Notes: generated by a model from the sequence alone, not told the origin. Shown: positions 28,456 to 39,004, counted from the first letter of the stretch. The stretch is 64,000 nt of DNA from Capsulimonadaceae bacterium (GCA_031292625.1 JARLGU010000028.1:16368-80367); one strand, 5' to 3'. Translations and numbers: made by a program.

Positions 28456-28719
28456 GTGTACGTCATCGTAGTCTACGACGTGAACGAAAAACGTGTGGGG
28501 AAGGTCTGCAAGTTCCTTCGGCGCTATCTGCCGCACGTACAGAACTCAGTGTTCGAAGGGGAGTTAACGGAATCGAAATTGGAGGCGGTTAGGGCAGGGC
28601 TCAGAAAGATTATGGTTGAGGAGCAGGACTCGGCTCTGCTCTGGGCGTTCCGGGATGCGCGCTGGACGGATCGCGAAATAATCGGCACGGAGAAGAAACC
28701 GGTCAGCAATTTTCTTTAG
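28456..28719 (+). CDS. cas2: CRISPR-associated Cas2
   Basis: 87 residues, start GTG. MYVIVVYDVNEKRVGKVCKF shows the beta1 strand ending in the conserved Asp, then the Arg/Lys-rich helix; QNSVFEGELTE is the usual middle motif. Cas2 bridges two Cas1 dimers in the spacer-integration complex. It is the last cas gene, 171 bp before the first repeat. Confidence 0.92.
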   Translation: MYVIVVYDVNEKRVGKVCKFLRRYLPHVQNSVFEGELTESKLEAVRAGLRKIMVEEQDSALLWAFRDARWTDREIIGTEKKPVSNFL

Positions 28720-28890
28720 CCTGTCAACGAGGTCAAATTCGAGTCGTCGGTGACCGGTAGTAGTCTTCGGAGCACGGGACCGACGACCCGTTGCGCACGA
28801 AAACCGCCCGATAGCGCATTCCCGGACCTCACGACGACGGGGATCGCGGCCACATTTGGTGTTCGGCAGCTGGAGCCGTCTATATGTGGC
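28720..28890 (+). promoter_or_regulatory. CRISPR leader
   Basis: 171 bp between cas2 and the first repeat. This is the leader side because the opposite end of the array carries the decayed repeats and the repeats read toward GAATTGAAAC away from cas2. It is not AT-rich as many leaders are. TATATG near 28881 could be a -10 element, without a clear -35. Confidence 0.6.
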
Positions 28891-31516
28891 GCTTTAATCG
28901 CACCTTTGAGGAATTGAAACATAGAGGTTTCATCCATAGTGTTTCGTGCTCCTTTCGGCTTTAATCGCACCTTTGAGGAATTGAAACTTAGGCTACGAAA
29001 ACGCAGGGAATCTCGCGGTAAAGCTTTAATCGCACCTTTGAGGAATTGAAACATGCTTGCGGCATCCCACGCGGAAGGCATGATAAAGCTTTAATCGCAC
29101 CTTTGAGGAATTGAAACAGGATCAGTTTATCCTGCTCCTGCGCAGTTTGCAGGCTTTAATCGCACCTTTGAGGAATTGAAACCCGGACAAAAGTGTCAGA
29201 CGCACTTCGAGCACAGATCAGCTTTAATCGCACCTTTGAGGAATTGAAACCAGGAGGTCGCCGCGTAATGCTTCGCGCGCCGTCCAACGCTTTAATCGCA
29301 CCTTTGAGGAATTGAAACCCCAATTGCGCCACGCGCTCAGCGATAGTATCCAGCTTTAATCGCACCTTTGAGGAATTGAAACGATGATAGATGAGCTTTC
29401 ACGATCTCTCGTGCCCACAGCTTTAATCGCACCTTTGAGGAATTGAAACATGGCTAACCAGCAAAAACTTCTTGAGAGTGGTGAAGGCTTTAATCGCACC
29501 TTTGAGGAATTGAAACATGGAAGGACGATATAGTTGACTTTCATCAGTACTAGCTTTAATCGCACCTTTGAGGAATTGAAACTAGATGCTGCATTGAAAT
29601 TATCATAGGTGCCGCGCCAGGCTTTAATCGCACCTTTGAGGAATTGAAACTGAGACATCTCTTTTGCGACATTGTGCTTCTGAGAAGCTTTAATCGCACC
29701 TTTGAGGAATTGAAACCAAGAGCCTGCAAACGGTGAAATGTTCAGCATTACCGCTTTAATCGCACCTTTGAGGAATTGAAACAAAAGCGAAAATACGGCT
29801 TGCTGCCCTCGATCAACGCTTTAATCGCACCTTTGAGGAATTGAAACATCGACATGAAGGCTACATCAGAGCCTGTTGGTCCAGACGCTTTAATCGCACC
29901 TTTGAGGAATTGAAACTGGATCGAATATGTTCATTACACGATCACTCTCTAGCTTTAATCGCACCTTTGAGGAATTGAAACAGTTAGTTGCTGCGAGCAC
30001 GGCTGCCGAGCTGCTCATCGCTTTAATCGCACCTTTGAGGAATTGAAACTGATATTCCGGATTCGGATGTAGCATTAACTCGGATAGCTTTAATCGCACC
30101 TTTGAGGAATTGAAACAAACATCAGTGTCATATTGGAGGCTCGCGAACTGCCCCGCTTTAATCGCACCTTTGAGGAATTGAAACCAGGTGGGTACTTACA
30201 AGCTCGACGCGAGCGATCGGGCTTTAATCGCACCTTTGAGGAATTGAAACAGAAACCCCACGACCAGAGCGACAACTATGATCGCCGCTTTAATCGCACC
30301 TTTGAGGAATTGAAACCAACATACGGAGCTTTGGCGATCCCGGTCGCCTGCCGCATGCTTTAATCGCACCTTTGAGGAATTGAAACACTTTATCAAGCCA
30401 AATGGACGAAGGCGAAGCGTGCTTTAATCGCACCTTTGAGGAATTGAAACTCGTTGTACCCACTGAGCCACACGGCAAGAATCTGCAGCTTTAATCGCAC
30501 CTTTGAGGAATTGAAACATACGAATTGGTGCGTTACCTGGATTATAGGCGTATAGCTTTAATCGCACCTTTGAGGAATTGAAACCGCCACATCCCCACTC
30601 GCCACCAGCATATCAATGATGGCTTTAATCGCACCTTTGAGGAATTGAAACGGGCATGACGACTACTGATTGCGATACGGTAAATCGCTTTAATCGCACC
30701 TTTGAGGAATTGAAACCGACCTCAGCGCGCGAGCTCCGTCTACCCATGATGGCTTTAATCGCACCTTTGAGGAATTGAAACGTCAATGGAGATGCGCGAC
30801 CGTCGCCGCAAGTGGGTGCTTTAATCGCACCTTTGAGGAATTGAAACAGACGCTTAAGTTTCGCGCACTTGCGGAGGGCATATCGCTTTAATCGCACCTT
30901 TGAGGAATTGAAACCATGGCGAAACGTCCGGGATCAAGCGTAGCGCTCGAGCTTTAATCGCACCTTTGAGGAATTGAAACACAGATGGTTCGTTCGGCAA
31001 TGTCAACGTTGCGGAGGCGCTTTAATCGCACCTTTGAGGAATTGAAACTACAGAGGGCGCGGTCGTTGCAAACATTCGCAGAAAGCTTTAATCGCACCTT
31101 TGAGGAATTGAAACATGGCTTAACCCCGAATTCACCGCCCTGTCCACTTGAGCTTTAATCGCACCTTTGAGGAATTGAAACTCCATCAAACATACGCACC
31201 TGGTGTGGGACGGTCGGCCCGCTTTAATCGCACCTTTGAGGAATTGAAACCATAGAGGCGGCGCGCACTGGCTATCACAATGGTGTGCTTTAATCGCACC
31301 TTTGAGGAATTGAAACAATGGCGGTACGCGCAACGTTGTCGAGGTCATGAGCATGCTTTAATCGCACCTTTGAGGAATTGAAACATGCATCCCGACTGGG
31401 CGCGCTCGCTCCGCGATCAGGCTTTAATCGCACCTTTGAGGAATTGAAAAACGCTCCGCTGGTTTGGAACTGGCATCTTGGGGTGGCCTTTAATCGCCCC
31501 CGCGAGGTAATGAACG
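28891..31516 (+). CRISPR. type I-B CRISPR array, 40 repeats (last two degenerate), 39 spacers
   Basis: The 30-bp repeat begins GCTTTAATCG and ends GAATTGAAAC, typical of type I-B. By eye 38 copies are identical from 28891 to 31384; the copy at 31421-31450 differs in the last base, and that at 31487-31516 keeps only about 21 of 30 positions. Spacers are 34-40 bp and I noticed no duplicates. Transcription is on the plus strand from the cas2 side. Many identical repeats next to a full cas operon suggest recent activity. Confidence 0.97.
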
Positions 31517-31700
31517 GAACACGTCTACGATCTTGCAAAGGAGGTCGAGCATAATCCCTGAGCTTAAGAACGGGCTCATTACAATATTCCTCAAGGAGAA
31601 ACAGCATTCAGGCTCCTTGGATTGCCACAACGTCGGGGAGTGCAGAATTCCGCGCGCGCTGAAAGTTCGCGATCTCAATGTGCTCAGCATTACGCAACAC
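31517..31700. other. trailer region after the CRISPR array
   Basis: No gene supported. Short frames on both strands have no recognisable content. Confidence 0.4.
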
Positions 31701-32052
31701 TCATTTAATCTCGACGTGCTTACGGTCGACTCTGAGTTCCTCGACCAGCAGGCGAATGACTTCCCGGCGTTCCTCGAGTGACAGCGTATCCCATACTTTC
31801 GCCAAATCGCGAAGCACATTCTTGACCTCGGCGAGGGTGACCTCGATCATGTCCACCTTGCCAAGCTCGGCCTCAATCGCCTCGAGGCGCTTCGTGAGTT
31901 CGGCCTTGCGCTCCAGCAACTTCTTATTCTACTTGTCAAACTGATCTTCATCGAAACGTCCGCTGTCCAGCCGCTCGGCTCGGCGTCCGACATCGGGCGA
32001 GTCGACACGATCCCCGACGCAATGGCGCTCGATCTCGCCTGACCGCGCGACG
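31701..32052 (-). pseudogene. C-terminal remnant of a large serine recombinase
   Basis: The leftward frame encodes a coiled-coil (LLERKAELTKRLEAIEAEL) followed by VWDTLSLEERREVIRLLVEE and VDRKHVEIK. This is the end typical of large serine recombinases (resolvase family), whose last 100 residues have a coiled coil and a conserved 'leaves-the-tail' segment. The frame continues upstream (RLDSGRFDEDQFDK) but is broken by a TAG at 31929-31931. The catalytic domain, with its serine, and the zinc domain are absent. It is a scar of an integrase or transposon at the right edge of the CRISPR island. Confidence 0.6.
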
Positions 32053-32151
32053 CCAAGTATATGACCGGCGCGTTGGTCTCAGCCGGGCAGGCTGCCTAAG
32101 CGGCGAGCGTTCTTCTCCCGCCTATGCTTGTGTTACAACGGGCCATGCGCC

Positions 32152-33924
32152 TCAATATTCCTCGTTAAGCTGGTCTGCTGTTCCGTCGACTGGCTGCTCT
32201 GGCATCGCCCCCGCGTTGCCGGTGCATTGGATGTCTTCGCTCCGCCCGGCGATGATCGAGGGGGCCGCTGGCGCGCTCGTCGGAGAAATCCTCGTAAATC
32301 GGTTGTTATGGATGACCGCGCCTTTCGTGTTCGTGATGCAGATTGCGGCGCCGGCCATCCGTGCGTTAACCACGCCGGTCGGGCCGTTTACCTCGAAGTC
32401 ATTGTTTTCGATAAGGATGTTCTCATTATCCATCGACGTGTCCGATGCAATGCAGCCGACGCGCACGGCTGGTACGTACATATTCTCAAACCGGTTGTTA
32501 CGAATCGTAAGGTTCTTGACGTTAGGTCCTTCCTCCCAATAGAACTCCGGTCCCGCCAGGATCGCGGGCATATGCTGGCTATAGAAGACGTTGTTTTCGA
32601 TGATGCTGTTTGAGGCTTTGACCAGGACGCACCGGGCGCGTATCGACGACATCCGGCAGTTTCGGACGATTAGCCGGCCAGCTGTATTCATGTTCACCAG
32701 CCTGTCCGCGCCGTCCGTGATCTGTGCTTTGCGGTCGACCTTGGCGGAGCGCGGACCAGCGCGCTCGATTAGAACCGGACGGTCAAAGCGCACGCGAATG
32801 CCCGGCGTGTCAGGATTGGCGTCGACAACCTTCGCCGTGCATCGGACTTTGTGCAGGTTCCAATCCCAGATCGCGACCTCATCGCCGGTGCGAAAATCGG
32901 CGTTGGCCCGATCGACGATGCAGGTCTGGTCGTCGATTCTTGCAAGGATCTGCTGATAGTGGGTGCCCATGTTGACGGCGTCGTCGTCAATGCCGGAAAA
33001 TGCGCAGTGATCCAGAGTGAGAGTTCCCCGGTTGAAGAAGACCATCATCCCGCCAGACGCGCAAAAGACGCGTCCCGAGCCTTTGGGTACGCCTAGGACG
33101 CAATCGACGAACGAGACATCGCCATCGTTTGCGATCACTTCGTAGCCATTGACAACCGATTCGCACCGAAGATGCTCAACCCTGATGTCGCTGCTGTGGT
33201 TGACGTTGACGGCCCAGGCATGATAGACGTTGTGCCAGAGCAACCATTGTTTTCCGGCATACTCCCCTGCAACACGGCTCAAATGCATCCGCCAGGCATG
33301 ATCGCCGATCTTGTCGCGGGAGAGTATTCGCGGCGGCCAGTTGCTATGATCCCAGCTGCACGTTGCGGGATCGGTGAAAACGAACAGCTCGTTGATCTTG
33401 AGGAAGTCCGGCCGGTCGAGTTCATCGAAGCCTGGGGAGACCGTGACGTCGACAGTGCCCGCCTGCTGATCGACGGACGTAATCCGCCCCTCGCTGTGCG
33501 CAAATGTCGCCGTGTCGAGAGTCAGCGTCGACACGGAAACGCCGGCGCTTTGCGTGATCCTGATGACCGTCGTGTCCAGATCGGCGGCGATCAACTTAGC
33601 TCCGGGGGCGCCGGTGAGCGAGACGTTCTTGGCGTTGGTGATCGCAATATAGGCGCGCGCGCCGGCTGCGCGCGAGACGAGCCGGTAATTTCCGGCAGGC
33701 AGGAGGACGACCGATGGGGCGCCGGAACTGACCGCGGCCGTGATTGCGGCGTTAATGCCGGGCGCATCGTCCGCCTTTCCATCGCCTACCGCACCGAAAT
33801 CGCGGACATTGTACTGGTGCGGCTGCGGGGCCGGCGCGGCGCAATAGCCTGCCGTCGCGCTTGTCGCGATCATTGCGCCGAGGCAAACGGCGGCGAGTGT
33901 TTGGGGGCAACAGTTGTTGCGCAT
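32152..33924 (-). CDS. secreted beta-helix protein, pectate-lyase-3-like
   Basis: 590 residues, signal peptide about residues 1-29 (QTLAAVCLGAMIATSATAGY). The mature N-terminus YNVRDFGAVGDGKADDAPGI is the classic opening of secreted pectate-lyase/polygalacturonase-type right-handed beta-helices. Later turns such as IIENNVFYSQ, LTIRNNRFENM and ILIENNDFEV continue the helix. The reaction cannot be named from sequence. AAGGAG lies directly before the ATG. It follows, with 86 bp between, a GntR-type regulator in the same direction and is probably in one operon with it; there is no pseudopilin in this module. Confidence 0.85.
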   Translation of the reverse strand: MRNNCCPQTLAAVCLGAMIATSATAGYCAAPAPQPHQYNVRDFGAVGDGKADDAPGINAAITAAVSSGAPSVVLLPAGNYRLVSRAAGARAYIAITNAKNVSLTGAPGAKLIAADLDTTVIRITQSAGVSVSTLTLDTATFAHSEGRITSVDQQAGTVDVTVSPGFDELDRPDFLKINELFVFTDPATCSWDHSNWPPRILSRDKIGDHAWRMHLSRVAGEYAGKQWLLWHNVYHAWAVNVNHSSDIRVEHLRCESVVNGYEVIANDGDVSFVDCVLGVPKGSGRVFCASGGMMVFFNRGTLTLDHCAFSGIDDDAVNMGTHYQQILARIDDQTCIVDRANADFRTGDEVAIWDWNLHKVRCTAKVVDANPDTPGIRVRFDRPVLIERAGPRSAKVDRKAQITDGADRLVNMNTAGRLIVRNCRMSSIRARCVLVKASNSIIENNVFYSQHMPAILAGPEFYWEEGPNVKNLTIRNNRFENMYVPAVRVGCIASDTSMDNENILIENNDFEVNGPTGVVNARMAGAAICITNTKGAVIHNNRFTRISPTSAPAAPSIIAGRSEDIQCTGNAGAMPEQPVDGTADQLNEEY

Positions 33925-34010
33925 GAGGGTCTCCTTGCACGAGGCAGTTAATCTGGCGAGCGACGTTGACGAACACGGGTGAAGAACCAGGGCGCGCGAC
34001 CGCAGTCTAA

Positions 34011-35240
34011 TTAGCCGCTCAGCGCTTCAGTGGCGACAGATGGTGCGCTGTATGTCTTCGGAGCCGGTCCGGTGCTCTTGCGAACGACCAGCAAAGGCTT
34101 GACGAGTTGAACCGAAGGCGTGTAGGGTGTTTCGATCAACATGTCAATGGCGATCTGCGCAATCTTGGCGGGCTGATGGGCAACCGTCGAAAGCGCAGGG
34201 TGCATGTACTTGCTGGCCGGCGCATCCTCAAAGCCCAGGATGGAAACCTCGTCCGGTACGGCGATGCTGTGTTCTGAAAGCCACTTCATGGCGGCCCAAG
34301 CTCCAGGATCGGAAACGGTCATGATCGCGGTTGGGCGCTGCGCTGGATCGGCCCAGAGCGCATCCATTTCGCTATAGGCGGCAATGTACGAGTTATGGGA
34401 CGCTTCGACGTCGCAAATGTGCACTTTTGAGAGGCCATCCAGGTTCGCTCGCCGGATCTCATCTTCAAAAACGTCAATTTTGAGACGCACGCTGTGCCGG
34501 TCCGCCGGTTCATTGACGAGAAGGACGATGCGCTCGTGGCCGAGTTCGCGAAGATAATTCCAGCCTATGTGCGCTGCTTCAGCTGCGTCTGTGTCGACGA
34601 TGGCGCGTCCCGGCAAATCGTCGGAGCTCCAGACGGCAACCGCCCGAAAACCGCGTCCCGAAAGCGCATCCTGTAGGAGAAGGCTTTGTTCCTCAATTGC
34701 AAATATAATGAATGCCTCCACGTCAGGGGCGGCGATAATCTTGCGGTACAAGCGGACGACCCGTTGAGAGTCCGAGACGAAGTAGAATCGGATGTCCAGG
34801 CCGCGTTCATCGGCGATGCGGGAGACATGCTCGACAATTAGCCCGCCGTAGTCCGATTCGCACTGGTCGACGATGACGCCGATCGAGCGGCACTGGCTTG
34901 GCGCGACGGCCGCAGCCGCGTATTGTGGAACCGCAAGCGCCTCGCCCGGTCCCGCCGAAACGGGGCGACGCACATGGCTGATTGCGGCCTGATTCGCAAT
35001 CACGCTGCCAACACCAATCTTGCGGCTGATGAGGCCTTCCTGGGTCAGGTCGGCAAGGGCGCGACGAACCGTGATCTGGGAGACTGGCAGCGCTTCGATG
35101 AGTACGCGTTCGCTGTAGAAGGGATCGCCAACCGTAAACTTCGAGAATATTAGCGCGCGCAGAGCGTCGCGAACCTGCGCGAAGAGGGGCAGGTCTCCGT
35201 CGGGGTCGATCTTGATATTGTTAAGGTAGCTTGTATCCAT
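34011..35240 (-). CDS. GntR-type HTH / LacI-type sensor hybrid regulator
   Basis: 409 residues from the ATG at 35240; an upstream in-frame start at 35252 is less likely. The winged helix (PLFAQVRDALRALI, ALPVSQITVRRALADLTQEG) spans about 15-80. After a linker, a LacI-like ligand domain begins SIGVIVDQCESDYGGLIVEHV and ends near VRKSTGPAP. It probably controls its own operon with the beta-helix protein downstream. A MITE-like element ends 34 bp upstream of the start codon, so the promoter must lie within or at the edge of that element. Confidence 0.85.
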   Translation of the reverse strand: MDTSYLNNIKIDPDGDLPLFAQVRDALRALIFSKFTVGDPFYSERVLIEALPVSQITVRRALADLTQEGLISRKIGVGSVIANQAAISHVRRPVSAGPGEALAVPQYAAAAVAPSQCRSIGVIVDQCESDYGGLIVEHVSRIADERGLDIRFYFVSDSQRVVRLYRKIIAAPDVEAFIIFAIEEQSLLLQDALSGRGFRAVAVWSSDDLPGRAIVDTDAAEAAHIGWNYLRELGHERIVLLVNEPADRHSVRLKIDVFEDEIRRANLDGLSKVHICDVEASHNSYIAAYSEMDALWADPAQRPTAIMTVSDPGAWAAMKWLSEHSIAVPDEVSILGFEDAPASKYMHPALSTVAHQPAKIAQIAIDMLIETPYTPSVQLVKPLLVVRKSTGPAPKTYSAPSVATEALSG

Positions 35241-35274
35241 GGTCAAACCCAATCGCCTTGCGTGTTCTCAGAAG

Positions 35275-35519
35275 GTGTGTCATTATCGGCGTTGCGAGAA
35301 AGATTCAGGACGGCTCGTGCCGCCGGGGCATTTCTTTGCCCGCGCCTCGTTCACGGCGTCGATCGACACGGCCGCGTCAACACGCGTACGGACCTTTGCC
35401 GCCATCGTCCGATCCCAGCGCACATCGTGAAGCCGTGAAAGCGCTGCGTCGGCCCTTTGTCAAAGACGGCCACGGCGGCAGGGAAGCGGTCTTACAAGGC
35501 CTTTCGATCTTTTGCACAC
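35275..35519 (+). repeat. MITE-like element, copy 2
   Basis: 245 bp. The left terminus GTGTGTCATTATCGG and right terminus TTGCACAC are inverted. The subterminal AGGACGGCTCGTGCCGCC on the left pairs with GGCGGCAGGGAAGCGGTCTT on the right. The interior shares CGTCCGATCCCAGCGCACAT with copy 3. No coding frame. It lies between the GntR-type gene and the end of the glycosidase gene at 35552. Confidence 0.8.
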
Positions 35520-35551
35520 GCCCTTAATATGCCCATTCCCGGTCCTTTGCC

Positions 35552-37984
35552 TCATAGCGCCCGCGAAAGGCCCTCCCAGCGAACGGTCCACGAGCCGTCT
35601 TGCGGAAATCCTGGCGCATGGCGGTTCGGTGCGCCGTCCCAGCCCGCAGCCATCATGGCGACCGCATAGAGCAGACCGCCGTTGCTCGGGAAGTACGGGT
35701 ATGGCCCTCCGGTCGAGAGGCCCGCGTCGTCGAAGTTGAATTGCGAATTGTCGTCCGCGAGCAACGCAACGGACTTCGCAGGATCCCCAAGCCGCGCGGT
35801 GCACATTGCCATCATCGGAAGATCCCATCCCCAAACGTGCTTCATATTCCACGTCGCGAAGATCTTGTCAGCGGTTCGCCGCTCGACTTCCACATCGACG
35901 CCGTCCCCAGGCAGCCAGCCATAGACGCCCGTGAGCGCGGGATGCTCGTAATTATAATGCGTCCACATATTGGGCACGCCTTCGTACAGAACGTAGACGC
36001 CGTCCTGCATCGGAAGCGGAGAGAGATTCTGCAGCACGTTCTCCCAATCGGCGTCGCGTTTCAGACCGAGCCGTTCGCGCCACGTCTGGGCGATGCGCAG
36101 GCCAAAGCGCCAATAGGAGAGCTCGAACGCCGGGTTGATCGTGATCTTCGGGTCCGTGTTTTCGGAAACGACGTACATCGGCGGACCGAGAACGAAGCGC
36201 TTGGACGGCTCGTCCCAGTACGCATACGACGCCATGAAATCCGCCGTCTCAAAAAGAACCTCGCGCCACTTGTCCAGGGTTTCGCGGGTGGGGTGGGCGC
36301 GATAGTCAAGCTCCGCGAAGAACATCGGGTGCGGCTGCTGCCACGCCAGCATCGCGTTGCACGGGTGAACGGAATCCCAGCCCTCCGGTCCGGTCATCTT
36401 GGGCCATCGAGCGCCCCTGTAGCCCTGGTGTTTTGCTCGATCCTTCGACGATGCCAGGAAGCGCTCGTAAACATCCAGGCTCTTATCCAACTCCGGCCAG
36501 CGGTTCCACAAAGCCCAGTGAGCGGCGTGCCACCAGTACATCTCCATGTGGAACTTGCCTTCCCACCCATTGTTGACGTAGCCGCTCTCCTGCGGCGGAA
36601 GCGTTCCGGCTTCGTTGACGCGCATCAGGTATTGTGAGAGAACGATGCGCCGTTCAAGTTCGCGCCAGCGCTCGTCCTTGCTCTCTGACAGGTCGATCGC
36701 GGCGCCCGACAACCAGTAGGCTTCCCAGCTTTTCGCCGACGCCTCGAACGTTTCCGCGGGCGTTGGAAGGGCGGGCGGCAACCTCTGCGGCGAGAACGCA
36801 ATGAGCGCGTCGAGGTGGTCGGCTTGGCCCTTTAGCGTAAAGCGATGCGCCCGGCTCGGCGGTCCGATGCGAAGGGGATTCGCCTCGCCGATATGGGCTT
36901 TCAGGGTTTCGTCGCCAACCTTGTACACGATGTCCAGCGCCTTGGAATGTCCCAATGCCGGGTCGCCGCCCATCGTGACGTTGGTGATTTGCATGTCGAT
37001 GCGGCCGCTCTTGATTGCTGCCGTGAGAAGCGCCGTGACATCGGCCCATTTATCCGCCGCGCCATACTTTGCGCTCACGATCGTAAGAGCGGCTGCTGCC
37101 GGTGTTGCGACCGGCAAATCGAGCGTTGCGCCGGTCTGCCACGCGATCGCGGTATGGTACGACGTGCTGTCGAGCACATGCAATATGTCGGTGCGTTGAG
37201 GATCTTGACGCTCAACGGTCGTCTGGTGCTTTTCCTCGTCGACGAAGTCGCCCACGTGCCGGTTAAATTCGATTCCGTCGTCGTAGGGGAAATCGACGTA
37301 GAGCGCGAGGCGTCCGGCCGCGATTAGCGGTGACTGGATGCGGACCGCGACCGCGTCGAGCGATGGCGAGGCGCAGGTTTCAACGTGAACGGGCTGTCCG
37401 TCCAGCGTGAAATCGCTGCGGAGCGTGCCGCTCCAGAGATCCAGCACTTGATGGATGTCCGCGATGTCCGCCACGGAGGCATCGCGGCCGTCGCGCGTTG
37501 TCAGGCTGAGCGCGATGCGTCCGATGTTGATTCTGTGCGGATTCTCGTACATCCACTTGCCGAGTTCCGGCTGCTCCTTGCTCGGGCTCCCGTAGAGAAC
37601 CGGCCGGCCGTGCGCGTCCCACGGCGCGCCGCGAAAGTCCGCGGGCGTTTGTCCGGGCGGCATCGGGAACGCGTGCCAGCCCCAATCGGACAGCGTATTA
37701 AATCGGGTGAACGTCTGCAGCCCCGTGATGTCGGCGCCAAACGCGAACGTCCCGTTGCCAACCTGCAAGGGTGCGGTATCGTTGATCACGTCGCGTACGA
37801 TATTATGCCGGGTCACAAGCGCGCGGCGATCGATCTTCGCTCCTCCACGATCCTGGAGAGGCGCTCCGTGAAACGACGCGCCGGCGGGCCTTGCGCCAAA
37901 TCCGCCGCCACGCGCGGCAAACGCCGCGACGGCCGCGCCGGCGCCGTATTGTAACAACTGCCTTCTGTTCATCATGATGGACAT
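35552..37984 (-). CDS. Tat-exported six-hairpin (alpha/alpha-toroid) glycosidase
   Basis: 810 residues from the ATG at 37984 (GGAAG upstream). A longer frame begins at 38023, abutting the pilin stop as TAAATG, so coupling from there is equally possible. MNRRQLLQYGAGAAVAAFAA is a twin-arginine signal. A beta-sandwich domain (to about residue 420) is followed by an alpha/alpha barrel with WEGKFHMEMYWWHAAHWALW, YYRA-like aromatic loops and GWLPGDGVDVE. That overall plan is seen in GH65/GH95-type enzymes. I cannot say which family or sugar. It is downstream partner of the pilin at 38024. Confidence 0.75.
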   Translation of the reverse strand: MSIMMNRRQLLQYGAGAAVAAFAARGGGFGARPAGASFHGAPLQDRGGAKIDRRALVTRHNIVRDVINDTAPLQVGNGTFAFGADITGLQTFTRFNTLSDWGWHAFPMPPGQTPADFRGAPWDAHGRPVLYGSPSKEQPELGKWMYENPHRINIGRIALSLTTRDGRDASVADIADIHQVLDLWSGTLRSDFTLDGQPVHVETCASPSLDAVAVRIQSPLIAAGRLALYVDFPYDDGIEFNRHVGDFVDEEKHQTTVERQDPQRTDILHVLDSTSYHTAIAWQTGATLDLPVATPAAAALTIVSAKYGAADKWADVTALLTAAIKSGRIDMQITNVTMGGDPALGHSKALDIVYKVGDETLKAHIGEANPLRIGPPSRAHRFTLKGQADHLDALIAFSPQRLPPALPTPAETFEASAKSWEAYWLSGAAIDLSESKDERWRELERRIVLSQYLMRVNEAGTLPPQESGYVNNGWEGKFHMEMYWWHAAHWALWNRWPELDKSLDVYERFLASSKDRAKHQGYRGARWPKMTGPEGWDSVHPCNAMLAWQQPHPMFFAELDYRAHPTRETLDKWREVLFETADFMASYAYWDEPSKRFVLGPPMYVVSENTDPKITINPAFELSYWRFGLRIAQTWRERLGLKRDADWENVLQNLSPLPMQDGVYVLYEGVPNMWTHYNYEHPALTGVYGWLPGDGVDVEVERRTADKIFATWNMKHVWGWDLPMMAMCTARLGDPAKSVALLADDNSQFNFDDAGLSTGGPYPYFPSNGGLLYAVAMMAAGWDGAPNRHAPGFPQDGSWTVRWEGLSRAL

Positions 37985-38023
37985 TGCCGCGCTTCCATGC
38001 GAGATTCCTGCGGCGGATAGCAT

Positions 38024-38878
38024 TTAGAGATAGCTGAAAGTCATCGTAACGGGATTGCCGTTGCCGTCTTTGAGGGCGGTCGCGCCAGACGCATTGGCAT
38101 ACGCTTGAGCCCAGGACGTTCCGCCGGGGACATACCCCGCGCTCACCTTGGTCCCAACCAGCCATTTAACATGGCCGTCGCATGCGAGGAATACTCCCCC
38201 TCCTGAGTGAGCTGGCTGCTGATGGTAGCCGATTCCGGGGGTAAATTGCCAGCCGGATTCGCCGCTGGACGCGGACGACGGAAACGTATTGTTCATGAGA
38301 CCTGTCCGATAGTCGATCTCTGAGCCGCCGTCACCGCCATTCGGCTTCGTTGCGCCATCACACTCGACGGAACTCCAGTCCGTCAGAGGAGCCGATCCGG
38401 GAAACCAACCGCCATATGTCTCACAAATGAGTACGGTCACCGCGGGCGCGGTCATTTTGGCGATGATCACCGAACTCGGCTGCCCCGTCGCGCTGCTCCA
38501 GTTAAGCCATGCGTTCATTCCGTATGACTCAGTGACGTAGCCTGGCGTCGAATAGACGAAGGTGTCGTTTGGACAGAGGAAGACGTTGTTACTTTTTACG
38601 TAAGGATAAATATAGCCAATCCAGCCCGCCTTGTTGCTCTTCCCGCACGGGACCGTGTCATCATAGTCTTGCTCGTATTGCGTAAACGCGATTCCGATCT
38701 GCTTCAAATTATTCATGCAGGCAGTTTGTCTAGCTTTCTCCCTGGCGGTCGCGAAGACCGGAAAGAGGATTGCCGCTAATATTGCAATAATTGCAATGAC
38801 TACGAGTAGTTCAATCAGTGTAAACGCCGTTCTCGCGGATTGCTTCCGTAATGCGCCTTCGTATCGATCAGCCGTCAT
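38024..38878 (-). CDS. pseudopilin-like protein (prepilin N-terminus, H-X9-DG domain)
   Basis: 284 residues. The prepilin signal follows a 19-residue leader (RTA, then [15 protein letters not shown]), then [19 protein letters not shown]. Near the C-terminus [18 protein letters not shown] gives H-X9-DG; the end is MTFSYL. AAAGGAT precedes the ATG. The stop abuts an ATG of the glycosidase frame. Its promoter shares a 10-mer with the divergent LacI gene. Confidence 0.9.
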   Translation of the reverse strand: MTADRYEGALRKQSARTAFTLIELLVVIAIIAILAAILFPVFATAREKARQTACMNNLKQIGIAFTQYEQDYDDTVPCGKSNKAGWIGYIYPYVKSNNVFLCPNDTFVYSTPGYVTESYGMNAWLNWSSATGQPSSVIIAKMTAPAVTVLICETYGGWFPGSAPLTDWSSVECDGATKPNGGDGGSEIDYRTGLMNNTFPSSASSGESGWQFTPGIGYHQQPAHSGGGVFLACDGHVKWLVGTKVSAGYVPGGTSWAQAYANASGATALKDGNGNPVTMTFSYL

Positions 38879-38974
38879 GGACTTATATCCTTTCGGTCGT
38901 CCGCGGCCGCGCCAGGATCGTTCTGGAAACGGCGAGATCGCGGACCGCTTTGCATGTCAGTATAAGCACTGAAC

Positions 38975-39004
38975 TATCGTAACAGTATACGAGCAATTTG
39001 TCAA
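38975..39004 (-). promoter_or_regulatory. promoter of the pilin-glycosidase operon with LacI operator candidate
   Basis: On the minus strand TTGACA (39004-38999), 17 bp, TACGAT (38981-38976). The -10 box is inside TGTTACGATA (minus 38984-38975), which recurs exactly at 39251-39260 on the plus strand before the LacI gene. Confidence 0.75.

Noticed and set aside
29156..31607. Minus-strand frames across the CRISPR array with repeated FQFLKGAIKA segments
   Set aside because: They are translations of the 30-bp repeats and spacers, not genes.
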